Assembly: GCF_001545115.1 (NCBI RefSeq)
Contig: NZ_FCNU01000002.1
Span: 1 to 64,000 of the forward strand
Reading direction: 5' to 3'
Length of the DNA stretch: 64,000 bases
From: Candidatus Protochlamydia phocaeensis
GTDB taxonomy: Bacteria; Chlamydiota; Chlamydiia; Chlamydiales; Parachlamydiaceae
Position numbers and translations under genes: made by a program. Shown here piece after piece: positions 17,743 to 27,519 of the stretch (its first letter is position 1; every line of letters starts with the position of its first letter). The notes under the pieces were generated by a model. The model saw only the letters and a program-made list of their open reading frames with translations. It was not told the DNA's origin and ran no database searches.

Positions 17743-20001
17743 TTATACCACATTGCGATTGACGAAAATAGCGCTTCCTTCTAGACGGACGACAATGACC
17801 TGTTCCCCTGCCTCAATAAATCCGCCGGCACTAATGGCATCATAGACTTTATCTTTAATCAAAATTTTCCCCGTTGGACGCAGAGTCGCCAGAACAGTTC
17901 CGGCCTCTCCAGGCTGCGGAAGAAATTGATCGCTTTCTCCTGCTATAAAGCCTTTGGCGGCATCTTGCTCATGTCCGGCTAAGACAAAGCGGTTAAATCC
18001 GGAGAAAGCGGGTAAGACGTAACGGGCTAAAAAAGCAATTATCATCATACTTAGAATCAGGGATCCGCATAGCCAAGCAAGCCGCTCCATAAAATACTGG
18101 CCAGCCGCGTTTAATGTTTTTGTATCGTATTCGAAGCTGACCGAATGGATATCGGGAAGCAACATGCCGAATAATCCCGCAATAAAAAGAATCAATCCCA
18201 CAATCCCTAACAAGCCAAAAGTGGGCAAGACAAATAATTCAGCCAAGAGCAGGACTATTCCCGTTAACAAAAGGATGAGCTCAAGCCAATTGGCAATTTC
18301 TAAAGAAAAGCTTGATAGAATAATCAAAAATAGGCAGATAGCCGCAATCGATCCCGGAAGGCTTAAGCCGGGATTATTGAGCTCAATATACCCGCCAATG
18401 ATCAATCCCATAAAAAGCAAAGAGGAGACAAGAGGAGTCGCTAGAAAAACAAAAAAATGCGTCTTCCAATCCATTTGATACGCCTGGACGGTCGTTTGAG
18501 GAATTTTGGAGAAAAAGGGTGTTTGAAAAAGCAGCATTTTCTTAGCAGGCCAGCGCCCTGATGCCTTTTCTTCACCCGTAATAGCCTCTATTTTTTGAGG
18601 GGGAAGCATAAGATCTGCAACACCATATTCTAGCATTTGCTCTGCGTTAAGCGTTAACAACTTTCCTTTCGGCGAAATAACCTTATCGGGATCGGGGCCT
18701 GTCAGTTTGATTTGGTTATCATTATTCAATTGAACAACTTTTCCATGCCGCAAGACTAAAATCATGTCCTTGTCCACCATTGCCTCGGCAATCAAGGGAT
18801 CGCGATCAAAAAAAGCTGCGCGGTTAGCGAAATCCGCACGCAAAGCGGAATTGACTTTTTCCGATGCCGTCTCCATTTTGCCGCCTTCCCCGGCGTAAAC
18901 AGGCTCTGCCGCTCCCATGCTTCCATCTTTGACCGTTGCAATAAAGCGGCAGGAATAAGCCAACATAGCACCGGCTGAAATGGCCCAATTATTAATGAAA
19001 GCAACAATGGGGATATTATATTGAGTGTCCATCTCTTTGAGCGCATCAGAGATTTTTTGAGCGGCAAAAACCTCTCCACCCGGCGTATTGAGCTCTAAAA
19101 TGATAAAAATGGGCTTAACGGTCTTATAATAGTCCAATGCTTGTTTTACATAGAGCCACGTCGATTGATTGATTGCATTCTCATGATCTCCAATATAAAT
19201 ATAACCGATTGAATTGCCTTCCCCTGTTTGAAAATGGATATGCTGTCGAAGCTTTTCTTCGACCGATTGCGCCGATAATTGCAAAGACGCTTCTCCCTCT
19301 GACGCTTTTTCTACATTGATCAGATGATACCGCTCTTCAAATTCTTTTTTTGGCAAAATGGCTTGAATCAACCCCATTTCCTTGAGCTGGTTTTGATTGA
19401 CTACTAATGTCTGACCAGGAGCAGAAATGGCATTTTGATTGGTCTCTTTCGCATTTTTTGCAATCTTCCATCCTCCCTCATTCACAACCTGAAAGGAGGG
19501 ATCCGCCATCGCGTCAGCCAATACATAAAGTAAAGAGGCATGCGGATTTTGATCATCGATCAAGCTGCGTACGCGATTGCGCAATAGATTGCTCGGAATT
19601 GTATTTTCCGATCCAAGAGGAATATCTCCCCAAGACACAAATAGAGACGCATACAGCTCATCGGCAAGAAAGGGAATGATGGCGGCTGGGCCAACGGCAT
19701 TGTCATTCAGATAAACAATGACTTTTAAACGATTGAGCGTTTTCAGTTCATAGAGGGCTTTGGCTAACTCCAAGGCTTGCGCCAAATCTCCTGATGAAGA
19801 ATTGATTTCTATTACAAGCGTTTGAGGCCGAGAAAGATTAATTTTCTCTAAAGTTTTTTTAGCCTCAAGGATGGATTCCTTAGATAAATGACCTGTTAAG
19901 ACCATGGCCGCCGGTAAAGGTTCAGCAGCTTCTCCTTTGCCCTTAAGAAGACAAGCAAAGAAGACAAGCAGAAGAATATATTTATTTAAATGTGCAGCCA
20001 T
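17743..20001 (-). CDS. Long NfeD with two ClpP-like domains, first one degenerate
   Basis: Membrane-bound serine protease of the NfeD1 type. 752 residues, against roughly 430-450 for ordinary long NfeD. After a signal-like N-terminus comes a ClpP-like domain (about 30-235), then a second (about 260-480), then hydrophobic helices (about 520-660) and an OB-fold (about 690-752). The second domain has a full Ser/Lys dyad: Ser342 in NWAISAGAML and Lys382 in SEKVNSAL, 40 apart as in archaeal NfeD proteases. At the equivalent place the first domain reads NAVGPAAI and LRNRVRSL, so both Ser and Lys are lost. It probably arose by internal duplication with one copy kept as a regulatory or binding module. 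First gene of the floA operon. Confidence 0.9.
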   Translation of the reverse strand: MAAHLNKYILLLVFFACLLKGKGEAAEPLPAAMVLTGHLSKESILEAKKTLEKINLSRPQTLVIEINSSSGDLAQALELAKALYELKTLNRLKVIVYLNDNAVGPAAIIPFLADELYASLFVSWGDIPLGSENTIPSNLLRNRVRSLIDDQNPHASLLYVLADAMADPSFQVVNEGGWKIAKNAKETNQNAISAPGQTLVVNQNQLKEMGLIQAILPKKEFEERYHLINVEKASEGEASLQLSAQSVEEKLRQHIHFQTGEGNSIGYIYIGDHENAINQSTWLYVKQALDYYKTVKPIFIILELNTPGGEVFAAQKISDALKEMDTQYNIPIVAFINNWAISAGAMLAYSCRFIATVKDGSMGAAEPVYAGEGGKMETASEKVNSALRADFANRAAFFDRDPLIAEAMVDKDMILVLRHGKVVQLNNDNQIKLTGPDPDKVISPKGKLLTLNAEQMLEYGVADLMLPPQKIEAITGEEKASGRWPAKKMLLFQTPFFSKIPQTTVQAYQMDWKTHFFVFLATPLVSSLLFMGLIIGGYIELNNPGLSLPGSIAAICLFLIILSSFSLEIANWLELILLLTGIVLLLAELFVLPTFGLLGIVGLILFIAGLFGMLLPDIHSVSFEYDTKTLNAAGQYFMERLAWLCGSLILSMMIIAFLARYVLPAFSGFNRFVLAGHEQDAAKGFIAGESDQFLPQPGEAGTVLATLRPTGKILIKDKVYDAISAGGFIEAGEQVIVVRLEGSAIFVNRNVV

Positions 20002-20140
20002 TTTCTTATAATTGAATGATTAATTATCTTACTGCTTTTAGCATAAAATAGAATTAAAACAAACTCATTGCCAAAAGAATCAGTCGTACAGCGGAAGGAG
20101 CAAAAAGATCGATATTGTTTGATAAACGTACTCCCTAAGC

Positions 20141-20248
20141 AGGTCTATTAAACCCATCATACCCTTATATTTGAGGGTATTGTCTTCCTAAGAGCCGACG
20201 TCAGCTAGAGGAAAAGAACTCAAATCTAGGTCACTAGGCGTTTTAAGG
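20141..20248. repeat. Dispersed hairpin repeat, type copy
   Basis: About 108 bases forming an imperfect inverted repeat. The left arm runs GGTCTATTAAACCC...TATTTGAGGGTATTGTCTTC, a GCCGACGTCAGC centre follows, and the right arm is CTAGAGGAAAAGAACTCAAA then TCTAGGTCACTAGGCG. The reverse complement of the right arm aligns with the left arm (shared core ATTTGAG...TTCCT.TAG). It lies just downstream of hemL. Related sequences recur in at least seven other spacers of this window. Confidence 0.65.
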
Positions 20249-20254
20249 CATCCT

Positions 20255-21556
20255 CTAAGAATACGCTTCTTCCATAAATTTTAATACGGCATTCCTGGCC
20301 TTTTCCAAGTTCTTTTCCTCATGAGCTTGAGAGATAAACCACGCTTCATGCTGAGAGGGAGGAACATAAATGCCCTGCTCGAACATGTCTCTAAAAAAGC
20401 GCGCAAAAAGAGCAGAATCCGCTTCCAAGGCTTCTTTCAAATTGGTCACTTCTTTTTTTCCAAAGAAAAGCGTGAACATAGATCCGACTTGCTGGATGCA
20501 GGCTGGCCATTTCTTCTGCAAAATTTGCTCTTCGATCGGTTTAATAAAAAAATCTGTTTTATGCTGTAAATTTTCATAGAATTGAGGTTGCTGGAGCAAC
20601 TTTAAGCTTTGCAGTCCGGCTTCCATTGCCAAAGGATTTCCAGAAAGAGTTCCGGCTTGGTAGACAGGCCCCAAAGGCGCCAAATGATTCATAATGTCTT
20701 TTCGGCCTCCAAAAGCAGCGGCAGGAAATCCTCCCCCTACAATTTTTCCTAGGCATGTCAAGTCGGGCTTAACAGAATAAAGATGCTGAGCTCCTTTCTG
20801 AGAGACCCGAAAGCCTGTGATGACCTCGTCCAAAATAAGCAAAGCGCCCATTTCTTGCGTTTCTTGCCTTAAAAACTGCATGAATTCTTTTGTGGCAGGA
20901 ACAACCCCCATATTGCCTGCGATGGGTTCTAGAATGACGGCGGCTATGCGTTTGCGGTAATTCGGATGTTGAAAAACTTTTCGGCACGCTTCGATATCGT
21001 TATAAGGCAAGCATAGCGTATGCTTGACAATTTCGCTTGGAATGCCTGCAGAAGAAGCTGTAGGGGATACTTCCAATACTCCAGATCCTGCTTGAACCAA
21101 AAAGAAATCGGCATGCCCGTGATAGTTGCCGATAAATTTCACAAGAAGCTCTTTGCCGGTATATCCTCTCGCTAAGCGGGCCACGCTCATCGTTGCTTCC
21201 GTCCCCGATGAAACAAACCGGACCTTCTCAATGGAATCTATTAGTTTGACCACTTCTTGGGCCAATTCCCCTTCAATGGAAGTCGTAATGCCAAAGCTCG
21301 TTCCTTTCTGCATACGCTCTTGCACAGCCTTGAGGATAACAGGATGGGCATGGCCATGAATAAGAGCTCCCCAAGATCCGCAAAAATCAATATATTTTTT
21401 TCCATCAACGTCAACAAGCGTATCTTGATAGGCATGGTCAATGACCATTGGAAGCTGTCCCATACTGGAACAAGATCTTACGGGAGAATTGACGCCGCCC
21501 GGAATGACTTCGCAAAGTTTTTGATAAATTTGTTCGCTGCGCGATCGATTTGACAT
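20255..21556 (-). CDS. hemL: Glutamate-1-semialdehyde 2,1-aminomutase
   Basis: PLP enzyme that makes 5-aminolevulinate for haem synthesis. 433 residues, normal. The N-terminus has the GGVNSPVRSC motif typical of HemL; SSGTEATMSVARLARGYTGK and LLILDEVITGFRV follow; the PLP lysine is Lys271 in CLGKIVGGGFP; GPVYQAGTLSGNPLAM is conserved. ATG 21556. The gene is divergent from tamA across a 212-base spacer. Its presence means that haem is made by the C5 (glutamyl-tRNA) route, as in other chlamydiae. Confidence 0.97.
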   Translation of the reverse strand: MSNRSRSEQIYQKLCEVIPGGVNSPVRSCSSMGQLPMVIDHAYQDTLVDVDGKKYIDFCGSWGALIHGHAHPVILKAVQERMQKGTSFGITTSIEGELAQEVVKLIDSIEKVRFVSSGTEATMSVARLARGYTGKELLVKFIGNYHGHADFFLVQAGSGVLEVSPTASSAGIPSEIVKHTLCLPYNDIEACRKVFQHPNYRKRIAAVILEPIAGNMGVVPATKEFMQFLRQETQEMGALLILDEVITGFRVSQKGAQHLYSVKPDLTCLGKIVGGGFPAAAFGGRKDIMNHLAPLGPVYQAGTLSGNPLAMEAGLQSLKLLQQPQFYENLQHKTDFFIKPIEEQILQKKWPACIQQVGSMFTLFFGKKEVTNLKEALEADSALFARFFRDMFEQGIYVPPSQHEAWFISQAHEEKNLEKARNAVLKFMEEAYS

Positions 21557-21605
21557 AAGAGGCTCCGTAAAAATTGCAAATAAGCTTCACAAAAACAGTA
21601 AATTT

Positions 21606-21640
21606 AAAATTGAATTTCACCCCATTCAAAATTCAATTTT
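21606..21640. promoter_or_regulatory. 12-bp perfect inverted repeat in the hemL/tamA divergent region
   Basis: AAAATTGAATTT at 21606-21617 and AAATTCAATTTT at 21629-21640, 11-base loop. No gene reads into it from the left on the plus strand, so it is not an obvious terminator. A TATAAT at 21671-21676 may be the tamA -10 box, but its -35 is poor. An operator for one or both divergent genes is possible. Confidence 0.35.
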
Positions 21641-21768
21641 TGAGTTCACTTGTATATATTTCCCTAAACTTATAATATTTTAGGTTAAATCATTTATAAT
21701 TAATCTATTCCTGCAAATCTCCTAATAGGCTCTGCTTGCCTGCGTAAAATAGACCAGTAAATGCCAAA

Positions 21769-23577
21769 ATGAAAAAATCAAACGTTTGTGTTTTTAAAAT
21801 TTTAGGTCCGTACATTAACAAATTTTTGTTTATTTTGTCATTTTTATCTTTGGGTATGATTTCCCTATGTTCAGCCTATGAAATCCGTTTCGAAGGGATT
21901 AACGATTCCGAAGCTCTAAAATTAATCGAGTCTGTTTCTCAGTTGCAAAAGCTGAAGGATAATCCGCCAGCTACCTTGACCGGGTTGAAAAGGCGCGCTG
22001 AAAATGATACGGCAGCCATTGTTCAGGCGCTGCACAGCCTTGCCTACTATCAAGCAAAAGTTGATTTTACAGTCACACCGGACGGAACGTTGGTCATTGT
22101 CAAAATCGAACCCGGACCTGTCTATCCTTTGGCGGCTTTTAACATTCGCTATTTTCAAAACGGAGAGGAAATAGAGCATTTCTCCGCATGCAGCCTCACT
22201 CTTGAAGATTTGAAAGTCAAATTAGGAGAACCAGCCTTGCCTGATACTATTCTGGCGGCTGAGGACAATCTGTTAGATAAATTGAATTTACATGGCTATG
22301 CTTTCGCTTCTATAAAAAAAAGAGATGTCTTTGCAGACCAGCAAGCCAACACAGTCATTGTGTGGATCGAAGTGGAGACGGGCCCCCTGACTTATTTTGG
22401 CCCCGTAAAAATTAATGGGCTAGAGCGCGTGCACGAGGGATTCTTTTTCAAAAAATTGCGCTGGCATGAGGGTGATTTATATGATCCTCATAAATTAGAG
22501 AAAACGCAAGAGGCCCTGGAGCTCTCCGGCCTATTCCGCTCTGTGAATATTACGCATGCCGAACACCCAACGGATGGCAATAAGCTTCCCTTAGAGATCA
22601 ATGTTTTAGAAGGCAAGCAGCGCAGCCTAGGATTCGGGCTTAATTACACGACAGAGCTAGGACCCGGTGTAACAGCAGAATGGGAAGATCGCAACGTGTT
22701 CGGAGAGGGCCAAAAACTCAGCGCACGCGCCGACATTTGGATGAAACTGCAAGAAGGAAAAATTTCTTACTTAATCCCCGATTTTAAAAGCCAAAATCAA
22801 AATTTAATCTGGCAGCTCGATTATAACCATGAACGCACTAAAGCCTTTACAGAGACTGCTCTTTCCTTATCAGCAACAATAGAAAGAAAACTCACTGAAA
22901 ATCTACGTTTTTCTTATGGAGCTATGTATAAGCTCCTGCGCAGCCAACGCTCCGATCGCAACGGAACATTCGATTTATTCAAAACCCCTTTGGCCCTAAA
23001 ATGGAGCAATGTCGATAGCATTTTAGATCCCACAAAAGGAGCAACGCTTCAATTGAAGGTCATTCCTTCTTTGCAAGTGTTCTATCCTCAATTCGCTTAT
23101 TCGATCAATACATTGACAACGACTTTCTACCAATCGCTCTCCAAGGACGACCGTCATATTTTTGCAGCTAAGCTCATGCTCGGCAGCATCATTGGTGCAG
23201 CCAAGCATGACATCCCTCCTCCGGAACGCTTTTATGCCGGATCTGAAAATGCTTTAAGAGGTTATAAATATCTGACGGTCAGTCCAATCGGAGAAGATCA
23301 TAAGCCTCTAGGCGGGCGTTCTCTATTTATTTATTCTTTAGAATTGCGCAATCGAATCGGCAAAAATTTTGGAGTTGTGGCATTCTATGAAATCGGAAAT
23401 GTTTATTTGAATTATTATCCTGATTTTCGCAAACCCCTTCTACAATCTGCCGGGATAGGCTTGCGCTACCATACTCCGGTTGGTCCACTGCGCTTTGATA
23501 TTGCTGTTCCTTTAAATCGACGAAAGCATATTGATAATGCAGTTGAAGCTTACTTTAGCATTGGACAGGCCTTTTAA
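21769..23577 (+). CDS. tamA: TamA-like Omp85 outer-membrane protein
   Basis: Outer-membrane member of the TAM complex, which helps insert certain outer-membrane proteins and, with TamB, is thought to move phospholipids across the periplasm. 602 residues. An N-terminal hydrophobic leader (KFLFILSFLSLGMISLCSA) is followed by POTRA domains to about residue 285 and then a barrel ending AVEAYFSIGQAF, with a C-terminal Phe. The L6-type motif is LRGYKYL at about residue 500. Three POTRAs and an immediate tamB-like gene 72 bases downstream separate it from bamA (1255). The pair was not in my memory of Chlamydiaceae maps in this arrangement. Confidence 0.9.
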   Translation: MKKSNVCVFKILGPYINKFLFILSFLSLGMISLCSAYEIRFEGINDSEALKLIESVSQLQKLKDNPPATLTGLKRRAENDTAAIVQALHSLAYYQAKVDFTVTPDGTLVIVKIEPGPVYPLAAFNIRYFQNGEEIEHFSACSLTLEDLKVKLGEPALPDTILAAEDNLLDKLNLHGYAFASIKKRDVFADQQANTVIVWIEVETGPLTYFGPVKINGLERVHEGFFFKKLRWHEGDLYDPHKLEKTQEALELSGLFRSVNITHAEHPTDGNKLPLEINVLEGKQRSLGFGLNYTTELGPGVTAEWEDRNVFGEGQKLSARADIWMKLQEGKISYLIPDFKSQNQNLIWQLDYNHERTKAFTETALSLSATIERKLTENLRFSYGAMYKLLRSQRSDRNGTFDLFKTPLALKWSNVDSILDPTKGATLQLKVIPSLQVFYPQFAYSINTLTTTFYQSLSKDDRHIFAAKLMLGSIIGAAKHDIPPPERFYAGSENALRGYKYLTVSPIGEDHKPLGGRSLFIYSLELRNRIGKNFGVVAFYEIGNVYLNYYPDFRKPLLQSAGIGLRYHTPVGPLRFDIAVPLNRRKHIDNAVEAYFSIGQAF

Positions 23578-23649
23578 ACTTAAGAAAGATCGTTTAATAT
23601 TTAATCAAACTATTGCAGCATTTGAATTTGCAAAAAGGCAGCCCTAAAG

Positions 23650-26600
23650 ATGACTAGAAGAATTTTAAAATTCCTTCTCAAATCTATCTTGTTTCTTCTA
23701 TTATGCTTTGTTCTTTTTTGGCTAATTATCATAGGAACTTTGCACAGTAGAAAAGGACAATATTGGGCTTTTAGCAAAGCGATCGAATATTTAGAAAGGC
23801 AGACCCAAACGACATTTTCAGCAGAAGAAATTGAGTTTAATTTTCCTTTAAGCTTGCACATCCATGGAATCACTCTTTCCCAAGAATCTGATCGGCTTGC
23901 CACCATTAAACAATTAGATATTTCTTTTGCCTATTGGCATTTATTGGAAGGCCGGCTGATTTGCTCTTCCCTGCATGCGGATGGCGTTCATTTTTTAAAA
24001 CTACCAGCTCCTTCCTTCGCCGACTCTCCCCCATCCGAAGCAGAATGGGGAACATCCATCGCCCCCCTTTATCTTAAAATCGAAAATCTTTTGATTAGCG
24101 ATGTGTCTCTCAGCCCTGCCGTGCTCGAACAATTGACCCTTCCTTCTTACCTTGCTGATTTAGCAAAGCATTCTTCTTTCTATTTAAAAGGGTCATTGGG
24201 GAATAATCCCTTTAAAAATAATATTTTCGCTCAATTTGCCATTAAAATAATTGACGTTGAAAATAAGAATTCTCCGCTCTATTTAGAGGCGCATATTCAC
24301 GATCGACAATTAGCTTTTTCATTGCATTCTCATCGTTTCCCTTATGCATTTGCTTTAAAAAATGAGGTCATTCCGCTTGATACGACTTTGGCCTTTTTTG
24401 CTTCCGCCCCTCTTTCTACTTGGCAAAAGGGATTGCAAAACCGTCTGACCGAAGAAGAAAGCATTGAAGGACAATTCAAGCTTATTTCCACCTTCGAAGG
24501 ACAAGACCCTTGGCTGCAAACGATCTTAGGAGAAAAGTCCCTTATAAAATCGAAATATGCGTGGAGAGGATATAACTCTCTACATTTATGGGATTTAAAA
24601 ATAGAACTACCGCTGCTCAACCTAAAGGGCGAAGGCACGTTGGCAGACAATCAGATCTATGGAACGCATTTTGAAGGGCGGCTGCATCACTTAGAGAATT
24701 TATCTTCCCACATTTCCAAAGACTTAAAGGGAGAATTGGCTCTCAAGGGGCATCTTTCAGGCAGCTTGGCCCAACCGACCCTTGCTATCCAAAGCTCTAG
24801 CGATTCTTTAGCCATACAAGGCCAAATTTTTCAAAACATTCAATCCACTTTAAAAGTCTCTTTAGAGCAAGGAAATTTAGACGGCTTGTTCAATTTCCTT
24901 TTTGAATATGAGCAGCAGCCCTGCCGCCTGGCAGCTTCTTTCTATAACAGCAGCGACTCGCTTTCTCTATCCCATTTTCAAATGGATTTTCTTCATTCCT
25001 ATTTAAAGGGAAATTTGACCTTTTCTCATTTAAATCGAATATGGGACGGGGAACTGCAGGCATATACAGGACATTTAAAAGATTTGTCCCCCTTTCTTGC
25101 CTTATCGCACCCTATAGAGGGGGAAGTTCACTTGAATGCCTATTTTAAGCCCATCCAAGGCGTAAAGTCGCATCAAGGAATCGATCTGGAATTGACAGGC
25201 CAATCCTTGCATTGGAAAAATTTGCAAGCTGATTACTTGCAGTTAAATATGCATTTAGAACCTATGGACGATCGCCTCCAATCCTTTCATGCCTCTTCAC
25301 GCCTACAGGGGAAAAAAGTGAGTTGGGAAGATAAATATTCGCACGAGCTTACTGTTTCCATGACGCACGAAGTGGATTTTGTGAATGCTAATTTGACGAA
25401 TTTATCTACCCAGTTACAAGCCTTGGGCATCAAATCAAATATGTTCCAAGCCGGCCGCGCTTATGCGGAGGCTTTTTTTCCCAATCCCTTGCAGGAGTGG
25501 GAAGGACAGCTTAGATTTTCCTCCCAAGATCTTAAGGTAGCAGGCCAAGCATTGAACGATTTGACGGGAGAAACACGCCTTCATCCATTGCAAGAGCGAT
25601 GGCCTTTCAGGTTAAAAGGAAAAGGAAAAGGAAATAGCAAAGACAATTGGAATTTTGCAACTGAAGGATCTTGGCGTATTCAAGAAGATTCATCCCAGCT
25701 TCAAATCGACTATTTAGAAGGCAATCTTAAAGATCATCCTTTTGCTCTTTTGGAACCCCTACAAGTCTTACACCAAAATGAAATGACGGAAATAAGAAAT
25801 ATTCATGCCAAATTTGGAGAAGCTGAATTATCCGGTGAAATCCATAAAGAACGAGAAAACGTGGCGTGTCATTTTCAAACCAATGAAATTCCGACTAGGC
25901 TTTTCCACCTTGTTTGGCCTAACCTTCCCCTTGACGGCAAAGCTTCTTTGAGGGGCTATCTAGAAGGCCCTATTCAACAGCCCTCAGGCCAATTGCAGGT
26001 GTTTTTACACCGTGTCAATATCACTGAGGCCATTTTTGCCAACCAGCCGCTTATTGAAGGGGAAATTGGTTTGGATATTCAAGAATCTGGCATCCAACTA
26101 CAGAGCACGCTGCATGGCATCGGCAATACCCCTGTCTTGCTACATGGCACGCTTCCCTTTGCTCTAAGTTTATCCCCTCCCAAGCTGCAAGTCAGCGAGA
26201 TTACGCCTTTTTCCATGACAATCGAAGCTGAAGGAGATTTAGACCCTTATTTGCAGTTATTCTATAATGATACAACCAACTTATCGGGCCAAGCCAAAAT
26301 TGCCTTTAATCTAAGCGGCCAGATCAATGCTCCCCGTGTTCAAGGATCGATTGATTTTCACAATGGATCGTACGAAAGCTTGAGCACCGGCGCCATTTAC
26401 AAAAACATCCAAGCTCGTTTGGTTGGAGATGGCTCCAGGGTTCTTTTAGACCATTTTTATGCTCAAGATAACAAGCATGGATCTATTACAGCCAATGGAT
26501 CGATTGAATTGGATAAGGCAAAAGAATTTCCCTTTGAATTTCACATTCATCCAAAAGAAATTTTTATTGTCGAATCCGATTATGCCAATATTTCTGCGGG

Positions 26601-27519
26601 CGGCTCCCTTATCTTAAGCGGCAACCATAAGCGGGCTAAGCTCCAAGGAGACCTTACTACAGATACCCTGACTATTCATATGGAAGAAGCTCTGCCGAAG
26701 CAGATTAAAACTGTGGAGGTCAAATATATTAACCTTCCAGAGGGCGATTCTATTCCTAACCATTTAGAGTCCCAGAACAGCAGCAGTTCTATTGTTGACC
26801 TGGACATTAAGCTGCATCTGCCTGGCAAGGTCTTCATTGAAGGCAAGCATCTGACATCTGAATGGAAAGGGGATATTGCAATTACGGGAACAGCAGACAA
26901 TCCCTTATTGAATGGCGATTTGCGTATTTCTAAAGGCGAGTACAACTTTAACGGAAAAATCTTTAACTTTAATCAAGGCAACATTCATTTTGCAGGGCCT
27001 CCCGGTAAAAAGACATCCTTGTATGTTGTCGCTAGCAAAGAAATCGATCGGATTCGTGCTGAAATTATTGTCAAAGGCCCTATAAGCAAACCCGTCATCA
27101 GTTTCCGCTCCAATCCCCCCCTCTCCCAAAGGGAAATCCTCTCTTATATCCTATTTAACAGAGGAATTGCGGATATCACCTCAGACCAAGGCGATCAGCT
27201 TAGCCAATCTTTTATTTCCTTGAATGAAGGCGAACAAACGAGCAGCAGTGATGATTTTTTGACTCGCTTGAGAAATAATATCGGCATTGACCGCTTAGAC
27301 ATTACATCTAGCGACAGTGATAACAAAGACTTTTCGCTTCAAGTCGGCAAATACATCACGGAGAGCATTTTTGTCTCTATCAATAAAAGCATTAGCGATA
27401 TTGGCAATCGCGTCTCTATTGAAGCCAATTTAAGAAAGAATTTAAAGGCACAGGCCGAGGTGGAGCTAGGTGGCGATGCACAAGGGAAAGTTTCCTTAAA
27501 ATGGAAAAAAGATTATTAA
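23650..27519 (+). CDS. tamB: TamB-like translocation/assembly module protein (AsmA/DUF490 superfamily)
   Basis: Very long periplasm-spanning bridge protein anchored in the inner membrane; partner of TamA. 1289 residues, typical. A single N-terminal transmembrane helix (about 8-34, LLKSILFLLLCFVLFWLIII) is followed by a very long run of alternating beta strands (hydrophobic groove of RBG/beta-taco type). The C-terminal DUF490 domain (about 930-1289) shows the family pattern IKGEYNFNGKIFNF-like (here SKGEYNFNGKIFNF), then FRSNPPLSQREILSYILFN and NIGIDRLDI...FSLQVGKYIT. ATG 23650 is preceded by a moderate purine stretch. It follows tamA in the same operon. Confidence 0.93.
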   Translation: MTRRILKFLLKSILFLLLCFVLFWLIIIGTLHSRKGQYWAFSKAIEYLERQTQTTFSAEEIEFNFPLSLHIHGITLSQESDRLATIKQLDISFAYWHLLEGRLICSSLHADGVHFLKLPAPSFADSPPSEAEWGTSIAPLYLKIENLLISDVSLSPAVLEQLTLPSYLADLAKHSSFYLKGSLGNNPFKNNIFAQFAIKIIDVENKNSPLYLEAHIHDRQLAFSLHSHRFPYAFALKNEVIPLDTTLAFFASAPLSTWQKGLQNRLTEEESIEGQFKLISTFEGQDPWLQTILGEKSLIKSKYAWRGYNSLHLWDLKIELPLLNLKGEGTLADNQIYGTHFEGRLHHLENLSSHISKDLKGELALKGHLSGSLAQPTLAIQSSSDSLAIQGQIFQNIQSTLKVSLEQGNLDGLFNFLFEYEQQPCRLAASFYNSSDSLSLSHFQMDFLHSYLKGNLTFSHLNRIWDGELQAYTGHLKDLSPFLALSHPIEGEVHLNAYFKPIQGVKSHQGIDLELTGQSLHWKNLQADYLQLNMHLEPMDDRLQSFHASSRLQGKKVSWEDKYSHELTVSMTHEVDFVNANLTNLSTQLQALGIKSNMFQAGRAYAEAFFPNPLQEWEGQLRFSSQDLKVAGQALNDLTGETRLHPLQERWPFRLKGKGKGNSKDNWNFATEGSWRIQEDSSQLQIDYLEGNLKDHPFALLEPLQVLHQNEMTEIRNIHAKFGEAELSGEIHKERENVACHFQTNEIPTRLFHLVWPNLPLDGKASLRGYLEGPIQQPSGQLQVFLHRVNITEAIFANQPLIEGEIGLDIQESGIQLQSTLHGIGNTPVLLHGTLPFALSLSPPKLQVSEITPFSMTIEAEGDLDPYLQLFYNDTTNLSGQAKIAFNLSGQINAPRVQGSIDFHNGSYESLSTGAIYKNIQARLVGDGSRVLLDHFYAQDNKHGSITANGSIELDKAKEFPFEFHIHPKEIFIVESDYANISAGGSLILSGNHKRAKLQGDLTTDTLTIHMEEALPKQIKTVEVKYINLPEGDSIPNHLESQNSSSSIVDLDIKLHLPGKVFIEGKHLTSEWKGDIAITGTADNPLLNGDLRISKGEYNFNGKIFNFNQGNIHFAGPPGKKTSLYVVASKEIDRIRAEIIVKGPISKPVISFRSNPPLSQREILSYILFNRGIADITSDQGDQLSQSFISLNEGEQTSSSDDFLTRLRNNIGIDRLDITSSDSDNKDFSLQVGKYITESIFVSINKSISDIGNRVSIEANLRKNLKAQAEVELGGDAQGKVSLKWKKDY

